From NCBI GenBank assembly GCA_027457185.1, contig DAIDTN010000103.1:1-20584 (forward strand): a stretch of DNA of 20,584 bases, read 5' to 3'. This DNA comes from Burkholderiales bacterium. Its GTDB lineage: Bacteria; Pseudomonadota; Gammaproteobacteria; Burkholderiales; SG8-39. This document shows, piece after piece, positions 1 through 9,693 of this stretch (within the stretch, counting starts at the first letter, position 1; each line of letters opens with the position of its first letter). Below the pieces are notes generated by a model that worked only from the letters and a program-made list of their open reading frames with translations, was not told the DNA's origin and made no database searches. The position numbers and the translations under genes were made by a program.

Positions 1-524
1 GCACCGAATACATCCCAGGGCGTTTCGATCGCGACCGGCCGCGGGCGGCCGCTGGTGAGCTGCTTGAACGCTTCGCCCACCACTGCCGCAGCCTCGGTCG
101 GATGATTGATGCGCTCGGACCATTTGGTCAGCCCGCGCAGGATCGCGAGCTGATCGGGTAGTTCGTGCAGGATGCCGCGGCCGCGGCCGATGTGATACGA
201 CTGGATATTGCCGGTGACGCACAATACCGCGGCATTGGCGCCGTAGGCGGTGCATAGCGCCGCGCCGGCGTTGAGCACGCCCGGCCCGGGCACGACGGTA
301 AACGCGCCGACGCGGCCGGTGGACTTGGCGTAGCCGTAGGCCATGTAACCGGCACCCTGCTCGTGTCGGGTGACGATGAAGCGGATTTTGTCGCGCTGCT
401 CGTACAGCGCATCGATGAAGTCGTAGGTGTGCGCGCCCGGGATGCCGAAGATGGTGTCGATGCCATTCTTCACCAGCGATCGGGCAATCGCCTGGCCGGT
501 GCTCAGTCGTTCTGCGTCGCTCAT
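1..524 (-). CDS. Thiamine-pyrophosphate-dependent enzyme (acetolactate synthase-like), N-terminal part
   Basis: Translating the minus strand from the ATG at 524 gives 174 residues open to the window edge, so the C-terminal two thirds are missing. The fragment is the PYR (N-terminal) domain of the IlvB/benzoylformate decarboxylase/oxalyl-CoA decarboxylase superfamily. It opens with a TGQAIARSLVKNGIDTIFGIPG segment in two parts (TGQAIARSL and IFGIPGAH), followed by RHEQGAGYMAYGYA with the cofactor-activating Glu at residue 55, a PGPGVLNA loop near 79-86 and RPRPVAIETPWD near 160-171. GGAGAG lies seven bases before the ATG at 524. An in-frame ATG at 539 would add five residues but has no better Shine-Dalgarno. 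Substrate cannot be named from this half: acetolactate synthase, a 2-hydroxyacyl-CoA lyase or a 2-oxoacid decarboxylase are all possible. It reads in the same direction as the CBS gene upstream, 260 bases away. Confidence 0.88.
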   Translation of the reverse strand, partial: MSDAERLSTGQAIARSLVKNGIDTIFGIPGAHTYDFIDALYEQRDKIRFIVTRHEQGAGYMAYGYAKSTGRVGAFTVVPGPGVLNAGAALCTAYGANAAVLCVTGNIQSYHIGRGRGILHELPDQLAILRGLTKWSERINHPTEAAAVVGEAFKQLTSGRPRPVAIETPWDVFG

Positions 525-784
525 GCGAAGGCTCTCCATTGGCGTTGCGGCGTCGAGCGGCCCAGGCGCATCGCGCCCCCGCTGAAGCCGTTCATTATGC
601 CGCGACGGTACCACGCGCGCGGCCGGTTTACTTGGCCCGGGGGCGCCGGCCGCAAGCTTGCCGGCCGGCGGGGCGTGTATGTGGTCGAATCGGAGCAGAT
701 TGCCTGAGGGCGTCGTCATGGCCCCGACGCGCGCACGCACTTTCGCCCGAGGACTTCCCCGGCGGCGGTTTTTGCCGGAACCGG
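525..784. other. Intergenic region upstream of the TPP enzyme gene
   Basis: No convincing gene lies here; the reading frames crossing it are GC-rich shadows. On the minus strand CATAAT at 594-599 is a fair -10 candidate for the TPP enzyme gene, but no matching -35 is seen at 16-18 bases. A GC-rich inverted repeat (GCCGGC at 645-650 and again at 660-665, nine-base loop) has no following T-run and is not a clear terminator. Confidence 0.35.
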
Positions 785-1207
785 CTAGCGTATGTGCTTG
801 CGCCTTTGCGCTTCGGACACGAACTCTTCCAGATCGGGATCCAGCGCATTGCGGGAGGAGACAATGCCGATCGGCTTGCCGTTCTCGATCACCGGCAGGT
901 GGCGAAAGCCGTTCTCGTGCATCATCAGCAGCGCGTAGCCGAATGTCTTGTCCGGATCCACGGTCCGCGGCGCGGCCGTCATCACCTCGGACAGCGCGGT
1001 GGTGTGTGCGTCACGCCCTTTTGCGATAACGCGGAATACCGCATCGCGCTCGGTAAAGATTCCTGTCAGGTGCCCGTCTTCGACAATCATAACCGCGCCG
1101 ACATTGCGTTTCGCCATCAACTTTGCCGCCTCGTCGACGGTGGTGTCCGGCGCAGCAGTGACAAACTTCTTTTGCTCCATCACGCTTCTGATACGTTGAC
1201 TGAACAT
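785..1207 (-). CDS. CBS-domain pair protein
   Basis: A 140-residue soluble protein made almost only of two CBS motifs, which as a pair (Bateman module) usually bind adenine nucleotides such as AMP, ATP or NAD and act as energy or redox sensors. CBS1 covers about residues 7-62 (VMEQKKFVTAAPDTTVDEAAKLMA, split here as VMEQKKF and DTTVDEAAKLM; then GAVMIVEDGHLTGIFTERD). CBS2 covers about 74-130 (VMTAAPRTVDPDKTFGYAL, then RHLPVIENGKPIGIVSSRN). Both carry the G-hydrophobic-x-T/S-x-R/N-D-type motif (GIFTERD, GIVSSRN). The start at 1207 is preceded by GGGAG at good spacing. A longer frame up to 1288 exists, but the added residues are not CBS-like. It has its own upstream region with an FNR-like site. 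The partner it controls is unknown; the TPP enzyme just downstream is one candidate by position only. Confidence 0.9.
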   Translation of the reverse strand: MFSQRIRSVMEQKKFVTAAPDTTVDEAAKLMAKRNVGAVMIVEDGHLTGIFTERDAVFRVIAKGRDAHTTALSEVMTAAPRTVDPDKTFGYALLMMHENGFRHLPVIENGKPIGIVSSRNALDPDLEEFVSEAQRRKHIR

Positions 1208-1340
1208 GATGCACTCCCGGCCCGGCATCGAAATGTGCGCAAGATCGCAGGCAAGCCGGCTTATCGGTCGCACATCGGTACCAGCCAAAACCGATCCGCA
1301 ATATATCGATTAGCTGCTTGCGGTCCCACGCGAGTAGTGG

Positions 1341-1381
1341 ATGCTACCGAGTTTGCAGGCTGCCAGCTTGACCTAGGTCAA
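1341..1381 (-). promoter_or_regulatory. FNR/Anr-like site with -10 element upstream of the CBS gene
   Basis: TTGACCTAGGTCAA at 1368-1381 is a perfect 14-base palindrome. It matches the FNR/Anr consensus TTGAT-N4-ATCAA at eight of ten positions, with the two differences symmetric. Its centre (1374.5) is followed on the minus strand by TAGCAT (1346-1341), four of six to TATAAT. The distance fits a class II FNR-type promoter with a site at -41.5 and a start near 1333, giving a leader of about 125 bases to the CBS ATG. The match is seen in the sequence; the regulator and the start site are inferred. Confidence 0.55.
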
Positions 1382-1405
1382 ACGGCCGCGTCGGCGCCGG
1401 TTGCG

Positions 1406-2182
1406 CTAAATGATGCTGGCGCCGCCGTCGACGGCGACGATCTGGCCGGTGATGTGGGCGGAGGCGTCGGACGCAAACAGCGTCGCCAGGCCCTTCAGGT
1501 CCTCCTCGCCGCCGAGGCGGGCGAGCGGCGTCTGCGCAATCGTGGCGTCGCCGATCTGTCCCAGGATCCAGTGCGTCATTTTCGACGGAAAGAAGCCCGG
1601 CGCGATCGCATTTACGGTGATGTTGTACTGCCCCCATTCGGCGGCGAGCGCGCGCGTCAGGTTTACCACCGCACCCTTGCTGGTGTTGTAGGCAAGTGAC
1701 TTTTGGATGCGCGCGTCGTTGCCGAGCAGTCCGGCAATGGAGGCGATATTGACGATGCGGCCGTAGCGGCGCGGGATCATCGACAGCTTGCCTACGAACT
1801 GAGTGGTCAGAAACAGGCCGGTAACATTGAGGTTCATGACCTTTTCCCAGGCCTCGAGCGGGTGTTCCTCGGCGGGCGCGCCCCAGGTGGTGCCGGCGTT
1901 GTTGACCAGGACATCGATCTGCCCGTAGTGCTTTACGATTTTTTCGATCACCGGCTTGATGCTGGCGGCCTGGCTGTGGTCGCAGGGCAGGGTGAGCACT
2001 TCGAAGTGCAGGTGCTGCAGATGCTCCTTGGCCTGCGCCAGTTCTTCCGGCTTGCGCGCGGTCAGTGCGAGCTTTGCGCCCATTTCGCCGAGCGCTTCGG
2101 CAATCTGCAGCCCCAGACCGCGCGAGCCGCCGGTGACCAGCGCCACCTTGCCGGTCAAATCAAACAGTTTTTTAACGCTCAT
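1406..2182 (-). CDS. SDR-family NAD(P)-dependent oxidoreductase
   Basis: A 258-residue classical short-chain dehydrogenase/reductase. Visible landmarks are the cofactor glycine motif TGGSRGLG (residues 17-24), NNAG (94-97), the catalytic Ser in NIASIAG (148), YNTSK with catalytic Tyr165 and Lys169, and NAIAPGFF near 191-198. The C-terminus GQIVAVDGG is typical of the FabG/gluconate 5-dehydrogenase side of the family. Length is normal. Arg43 after the second strand (LTARK) hints at NADP preference, which is an inference. GGGAG precedes the ATG at 2182. It is the last gene of the fad-like set, 96 bases after the biotin carrier gene. A 3-oxoacyl or hydroxyacyl substrate would fit the neighbours, but the reaction is not fixed by sequence. 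Confidence 0.9.
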   Translation of the reverse strand: MSVKKLFDLTGKVALVTGGSRGLGLQIAEALGEMGAKLALTARKPEELAQAKEHLQHLHFEVLTLPCDHSQAASIKPVIEKIVKHYGQIDVLVNNAGTTWGAPAEEHPLEAWEKVMNLNVTGLFLTTQFVGKLSMIPRRYGRIVNIASIAGLLGNDARIQKSLAYNTSKGAVVNLTRALAAEWGQYNITVNAIAPGFFPSKMTHWILGQIGDATIAQTPLARLGGEEDLKGLATLFASDASAHITGQIVAVDGGASII

Positions 2183-2278
2183 TGCTTCACTCCCAAAACG
2201 TACAGAATGAATTCGAGGTCGCGGCGGGATAGGATCCTGGATTGCATCTGGGGACGCTTGGGCGAGGCCGCGGTCGCG

Positions 2279-2497
2279 CTATTCGATGATCGCCACTACT
2301 TCGCCTTCACCCACCACCTCGCCTTCCTTGAAGTAGATTTCGATTACGGTGCCCGCGCGCGGGGCGGTCACCGGAATTTCCATTTTCATCGACTCGAGGA
2401 TCAGCACGGTATCGTCCTGCGCCACCTTGGTGCCGGCAGGCGCTTCGATTTTCCACACCTTGCCGGCGATGTCGCTGACTACTTTCGTGCTTGCCAT
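2279..2497 (-). CDS. Single-domain biotin carrier protein (BLAP/BCCP-like)
   Basis: A 72-residue protein consisting only of a biotinyl domain. The attachment motif ESMKMEIPV puts the modified lysine at residue 38, and AGTVIEIYFKEGEVVGEGE is the second half of the hammerhead fold. ESMKMEIP resembles the stand-alone biotin/lipoyl attachment proteins such as Bacillus YngHB rather than the long AccB with its Pro/Ala linker. The start at 2497 is supported by GAGG upstream and by the lack of domain similarity in the 19 residues that an upstream in-frame start would add. It begins eight bases after the thiolase stop, so it is probably co-transcribed with fadBA. No biotin carboxylase or carboxyltransferase gene is in the window, so its partner must lie elsewhere. 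Confidence 0.9.
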   Translation of the reverse strand: MASTKVVSDIAGKVWKIEAPAGTKVAQDDTVLILESMKMEIPVTAPRAGTVIEIYFKEGEVVGEGEVVAIIE

Positions 2498-2505
2498 AGG
2501 TATCC

Positions 2506-3684
<1,179 letters not shown>

Positions 3685-3715
3685 GATGATCTCCTGAAAT
3701 TGCGCTTACCGCATA

Positions 3716-5794
<2,079 letters not shown>

Positions 5795-5837
5795 GGAAAC
5801 TCCTGAGAAAAAACCTGAACCGCGTGGGGTGCGAAGG

Positions 5838-5868
5838 GCAAGGAGAAAACCGGGCAGAACCCGCCGCG
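5838..5868 (-). terminator. Weak terminator-like hairpin between livF and the fadB-like gene
   Basis: On the minus strand a short CGGG-TTCTG-CCCG stem-loop is followed by GTTTTCTCCTT. The stem is only four base pairs, so it is at best an attenuator. It is the only terminator-like structure seen in the 120-base gap between livF and the beta-oxidation genes. Confidence 0.25.
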
Positions 5869-5914
5869 TCCTTTACGTCCTCAGCAGTGAATTGCCTTGT
5901 TCACGACCCGGAGG

Positions 5915-6616
5915 TCATACCTCGAGCCACTCCTTGCGGATTGTACTATTTTGTCGCAGCTCCTGCGGCGTGCCCTCGAATACGATGCGGCCGTGGCCCA
6001 TCACATACAGGCGCTGCGAAATATTGAGCGCGATCGCGAGCTTCTGCTCCACCAGCAGGATGGATACGCCGCGGTTCTTGATTTCCTTGAACAGCTCCGC
6101 CAGCAGCTCGACGACCTTCGGCGCCAGTCCCTCGGTGGGCTCGTCGATCATGATCAGGTCGGGATCGCCCATGAGGGTGCGGCACAAGGTCAGCATCTGC
6201 TGCTCGCCGCCGGAGATCATGCCGGCCTGGACCCGCGCGCGCTCCTCGAGACGCGGAAACAGGCGGTACATGTCTGCAAGGCTCCAGCGCCCGGACTTGT
6301 CGGGCTTGCTGCTCTTCATGCCGAGGAGCAGATTTTGCTCCACCGTGAGCGCCGGAAAAATGTCGCGGCTCTCCGGTACATAGCCCAGGCCTTTGTGCGC
6401 GATCTGGTAGGCCTTGAGCCCCAGCATCTGCTCGTTCTTGAAGAGCACCGAACCCGCCGCATCCACCTGGCCCATGATGGCCTTGATGGTGGTGGAGCGA
6501 CCGACGCCGTTCCTGCCCAGCAGGCTGACGATTTCGCCCCGGCCCACCTGCAGATGCACCCCGTGCAGGATGTGACTCTTGCCGTAGTAGGCGTGCAGGT
6601 CCTCGACCTGGAGCAT
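5915..6616 (-). CDS. livF: Liv-type ABC transporter ATP-binding protein LivF (first set)
   Basis: A 233-residue ABC ATPase of the branched-chain amino acid (HAAT) importer family. The ABC signature ISGGEQQ (134-140), Walker B LIMIDEP (154-160) with catalytic Glu159 and the LLVEQ switch region are all present. The Walker A motif reads GRNGVGRST (34-42), with Arg40 where the nucleotide-binding lysine is expected; the codon on the minus strand is CGC, and the plus-strand sequence at 6490-6520 supports it. The start at 6616 overlaps the livG stop by one base (TGATG), implying translational coupling. Substrate specificity lies with LivK, not here. Confidence 0.92.
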   Translation of the reverse strand: MLQVEDLHAYYGKSHILHGVHLQVGRGEIVSLLGRNGVGRSTTIKAIMGQVDAAGSVLFKNEQMLGLKAYQIAHKGLGYVPESRDIFPALTVEQNLLLGMKSSKPDKSGRWSLADMYRLFPRLEERARVQAGMISGGEQQMLTLCRTLMGDPDLIMIDEPTEGLAPKVVELLAELFKEIKNRGVSILLVEQKLAIALNISQRLYVMGHGRIVFEGTPQELRQNSTIRKEWLEV

Positions 6617-7368
6617 CAGTGCGCCTCCGTGCCGAGGTACGCTTCCTGTACGGCCTGGTTGCCGCGGATGTTCTCCGGTTTGTCGCTGGCGATAAGCTCG
6701 CCGTACACCAGCACCGATATCCGGTCGGCGAGATCGAATATTACGCCCATGTCGTGCTCGACCATGATCAGGGTTTTGCCCTGGCTCACCTTGCGAATCA
6801 GTTCGACCGCGTCGGCGGTCTCGGTGCGGCTCATGCCGGCCGTGGGTTCGTCGAGCAGAATCACCCCGGCACCGCCGGCGATGGTGATGCCGATTTCCAG
6901 CGCGCGCTGCTCGGCGTAGGAAAGCACGCCGGCCGGCGTGTCGCGGCGTCCTTTCAGCCCGATCGCTTCCATCACCTCTTCGGCGCTGCGATTGGCGTCC
7001 TTCAGTTCTTTGAGCTGGTGCCAGAACGAGTACTTGTAGCCGAGCGACCAGAGCACCGCGCAGCGCAGGTTCTCGAACACCGACATGCGCTGGAAGATAT
7101 TGGTGATCTGAAAGCTGCGCGACAGGCCCTTGCGGTTGATCTCGAACGGCTTCAGGCCGGTAATGCTGTCGCCGTTGAGCAGAATTTTTCCTCCCGATAC
7201 CGGGTAGCGCCCGCTGATCAGATTGAACAGGGTGGATTTGCCCGCGCCGTTGGGGCCGATGAGCGCGTGGCGTTCGCCCTGGGCAATGGCAAGATCGACG
7301 CCGCGGATGATCGCAGTATTGCCGAAGGATTTGCTCACCGCTTTCAGCTCGAGGGCGTGCGCGTTCAT
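6616..7368 (-). CDS. livG: Liv-type ABC transporter ATP-binding protein LivG (first set)
   Basis: A 250-residue ABC ATPase from the ATG at 7368. An upstream in-frame start exists, but its 31 extra residues overlap livM and are not family-like. Walker A is GPNGAGKS (38-45), the signature is LSYAEQR (149-155; Ala where Gly is usual), Walker B is VILLDEPTAG (169-178), and the H-loop His is in MVEHDMGVI (His205). The insert around 88-125 (ITNIFQRMSVFENLR followed by a Trp/Tyr-rich stretch) is typical of LivG. The ATG overlaps the livM stop by four bases (ATGA). It pairs with LivF to energise the LivHM channel. Confidence 0.93.
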   Translation of the reverse strand: MNAHALELKAVSKSFGNTAIIRGVDLAIAQGERHALIGPNGAGKSTLFNLISGRYPVSGGKILLNGDSITGLKPFEINRKGLSRSFQITNIFQRMSVFENLRCAVLWSLGYKYSFWHQLKELKDANRSAEEVMEAIGLKGRRDTPAGVLSYAEQRALEIGITIAGGAGVILLDEPTAGMSRTETADAVELIRKVSQGKTLIMVEHDMGVIFDLADRISVLVYGELIASDKPENIRGNQAVQEAYLGTEAH

Positions 7369-8648
7369 GCCCTGGCCTGCAGCAATTCGGTCTGGATCTC
7401 GCCCCAGACCCGCGCCACGCGCTGGCGCGCCAGGTTGAACAGTATGCCGCCGACGATCCACAGTCCGACCGCCACGGCCCAGGGCAACGCCTTAGCGCAG
7501 TCGAAATTGACGCCGAACAGATTCATCACCGTGCCGTTCGCGCTGTTCTCCGAGAGCTGGTAGGTCATCTCCACCGTGAGGATCAGCGCGGCGAGCAGCA
7601 CCAGGCCGCTCGCGCCGGCGGCGAGATAGTGCGGCGCGATGCGCCAGAAGCGTTTGCGCGCAATCAACTGGAGCTGCATCACGATGATGCTGGCGATGCC
7701 GCCGGGCGCATACATCACCATCAGCACGAAGAACAGACCGAGATAGAACTGCCAGGCATTGGTATAGTTTGAAAGCGCCACCGCGAAGAAACTGAAAACC
7801 ACCGCGCCGAGAATCGGTCCGAAGAAGAAGCCGATGCCGCCGATGAACGTCGCGAGCAATACGCCGCCCGAGGCCGACAGGCTCACGACGTCGGGCGTGA
7901 CGATCTCGAAGTTGATCGTGCTCAGGCCGCCGGAGATGCCGGCGAAGAAAGCAGAGATGATCAAGGTGAACCAGCGCACGCGCTGCGTGTCGTAGCCGAT
8001 GAATTCGGCGCGTTCGGGGTTGTCGCGCACCGCATTGGCGATGCGTCCCAGCGGCGTGTGCGACCAGGCGTACATCAATGCCATGGACACGAGGCACCAG
8101 ACTGCGATCAGGTAGTAGACCTGCACCCCCGGGCCGTAGGTGATGCCGAGAAAAGGCTTGCCGATCACTCGATCGGTGCTGACGCCTTGTTCGCCGCCGA
8201 AAAAAGCGCGAGACATCGTCGCCCAGGTATCTACCAGCACGGCGATGCCGAGCGTGATCATGGCAAAGGTGGTGCCGGCGCGCTTGGTCGTGACATAGCC
8301 GAAAAGCACGCCGAAAAAGGCACCCCCGAGCCCGCCGACCAGCGGCAGCAACGACAGCGGCATCCAGATCTTGCCGGCGCCGGCGAGATTGAGGATGTGC
8401 ACCGCGACGTAGGCGCCGAGCCCGGAGTAGACCGCATGTCCGAAAGAAAGCATGCCGCCCTGCCCGAGCAGCATGTTGTAGGACAGCGCGAAGACGATCA
8501 TGATACCCATCTGCGACATGAGCGTGATCGCATAGCCCTGGGTGAAAATCTGCGGCAGCACCACCATGACCAGGGCGGTCAGCCCCCAGGTCAGCCAGCG
8601 CCCGAGATTGAACGGCCGGTAGCGCAGTTTCGACGGGACGCCGGCCAT
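7365..8648 (-). CDS. livM: Liv-type ABC transporter permease LivM with C-terminal extension (first set)
   Basis: A 427-residue inner-membrane permease. Hydrophobic segments run through most of residues 20-320, and the family landmarks LGQGGMLSFGHAVYSGLGAY (61-80) and the cytoplasmic coupling loop TPLGRIANAVRDNPERAEF (198-216) are clear. Ordinary LivM proteins end soon after the VMYAPGGIAS segment (near 311-320). Here about 97 further residues follow with two more hydrophobic stretches (about 341-358 and 388-405) and a final basic/amphipathic tail. The start at 8648 overlaps the livH stop by one base (TGATG). The coding sequence looks continuous and not fused to a recognisable second domain. 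Confidence 0.93.
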   Translation of the reverse strand: MAGVPSKLRYRPFNLGRWLTWGLTALVMVVLPQIFTQGYAITLMSQMGIMIVFALSYNMLLGQGGMLSFGHAVYSGLGAYVAVHILNLAGAGKIWMPLSLLPLVGGLGGAFFGVLFGYVTTKRAGTTFAMITLGIAVLVDTWATMSRAFFGGEQGVSTDRVIGKPFLGITYGPGVQVYYLIAVWCLVSMALMYAWSHTPLGRIANAVRDNPERAEFIGYDTQRVRWFTLIISAFFAGISGGLSTINFEIVTPDVVSLSASGGVLLATFIGGIGFFFGPILGAVVFSFFAVALSNYTNAWQFYLGLFFVLMVMYAPGGIASIIVMQLQLIARKRFWRIAPHYLAAGASGLVLLAALILTVEMTYQLSENSANGTVMNLFGVNFDCAKALPWAVAVGLWIVGGILFNLARQRVARVWGEIQTELLQARA

Positions 8649-9595
8649 CAGTCCGCTCTCGTTCCGAGCAGCCCTTTGGGCCGGAAAATCAGCATCAGCA
8701 CCAGCAGCAGGTAGGGCAAGGTCGGCGCAACCGCCGAGAGCTGCAGCTTCAACAGCGAATACAAGGGCGTGTGCGCGTTCACCGCGACGCCGAGTGCGTC
8801 GAGGAGGCCGCCGAGCGACCAGTCGAGGCCGATGGCGAAGCTCTGGATCAAGCCGATGAGCAGCGAGGCGAGGAAGGAGCCGGCGAGAGAGACCATGCCG
8901 CCGACCACGACGACTACGAACATGATCGGCACGAGCGAGTCGGCCATTGACGGGCTGGTAATGAAAGCCACGCCGCCGATTACGCCGGCGAGCCCCGCGA
9001 GGGCGGTGCCGCCGCCGAATACCAGCATGAACACGCGTGGCACGTTGTGGCCCAGGGCTTCCGCCATGTGCGGATGGGTCAGCGCCGCCTGGATCACCAG
9101 GCCGATGCGGGTGCGCGTGACCAGCAGGTAGACCGCCAGCAGCATCAGCAGCGCGACCAGCATCATGAAGCCGCGCATTTTGGGGAACTCGGTTGCGTAC
9201 ACCGTGAACAGGGGACCGTGGAGGGCTGCCGGCACGCGGAAGGGGACCGCGGTGAGACCCCAGCCCACCTTCACGATTTCATCGATCAGATAGGCGAGGC
9301 CGAACGTGAACAGCAGTTCAGCGACGTGCCCATACGGGTGCACGGTGCGCAGGCCGTAGCGCTCGACAAGCGCCCCGAGCAGACCGACCACCAGCGGCGC
9401 GAGGATCAAGGCGGGAAAGAAGCCGATCTTGAGGCCGAGCGAGTAGGCGGCATAGGCGCCCATCATATAAAAGGCGGCGTGGGCGAAATTGAGCACGCCC
9501 ATCAGGCTGAAGATCAGCGTGAGCCCCGAGGACAGCATGAACAGCAGCAGCCCGTAGGACACGCCGTTCAACAGGGAGATGACAAAGAATTCCAT
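8648..9595 (-). CDS. livH: Liv-type ABC transporter permease LivH (first set)
   Basis: A 315-residue permease from the ATG at 9595. Its N-terminus MEFFVISLLNGVSYGLLLFM and the following GLTLIFSLMGVLNFAHAAFYMMGAY (about 24-48) are typical LivH. About eight hydrophobic segments are visible, and it ends IFRPKGLLG. A longer in-frame start at 9682 would add a charged leader that runs through the hairpin upstream and is not family-like. No good Shine-Dalgarno precedes 9595, and the hairpin at 9621-9642 stands only 26 bases upstream, so its translation may be tuned by that structure. It forms the membrane channel with LivM. Confidence 0.92.
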   Translation of the reverse strand: MEFFVISLLNGVSYGLLLFMLSSGLTLIFSLMGVLNFAHAAFYMMGAYAAYSLGLKIGFFPALILAPLVVGLLGALVERYGLRTVHPYGHVAELLFTFGLAYLIDEIVKVGWGLTAVPFRVPAALHGPLFTVYATEFPKMRGFMMLVALLMLLAVYLLVTRTRIGLVIQAALTHPHMAEALGHNVPRVFMLVFGGGTALAGLAGVIGGVAFITSPSMADSLVPIMFVVVVVGGMVSLAGSFLASLLIGLIQSFAIGLDWSLGGLLDALGVAVNAHTPLYSLLKLQLSAVAPTLPYLLLVLMLIFRPKGLLGTRAD

Positions 9596-9620
9596 AGTGG
9601 CGATGTAGGCAGACGAAGCG

Positions 9621-9642
9621 AAGGCCGGGCGAGCCCGGCCTT
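9621..9642 (-). promoter_or_regulatory. Strong hairpin between livK and livH
   Basis: AAGGCCGGG-CGAG-CCCGGCCTT forms a perfect nine-base-pair stem with a four-base loop. In the direction of liv transcription (minus) no T-run follows, so it is not a classic terminator for livK. Reading plus, it is followed by CTTTCTTC, but no plus-strand gene enters it. A second, weaker inverted repeat (GCCCGGC at 9653-9659, GCCGGGC at 9674-9680) lies beside it. Such structures after a binding-protein gene commonly protect the upstream mRNA and raise the binding protein to permease ratio; that role here is inferred. Confidence 0.55.
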
Positions 9643-9693
9643 CTTTCTTCAAGCCCGGCGCATCGAGATCGAGGCCGGGCAAACCCGATCAGC

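Noticed and set aside
128..466. A 112-codon minus-strand frame within the TPP enzyme
   Set aside because: It is a shifted frame (Ser/Pro/Thr/Ala-rich) inside the correctly framed TPP-binding sequence that starts at 524.
641..670. GC-rich inverted repeat as a terminator for the CBS gene
   Set aside because: It is more than 100 bases after the CBS stop, has no T-run, and GCCGGC is self-complementary and common in this DNA.
539..1699. A 386-codon plus-strand open frame across the CBS gene, its promoter and part of the SDR gene
   Set aside because: It runs antisense to two real genes and over the palindromic regulatory site, with no domain signature.
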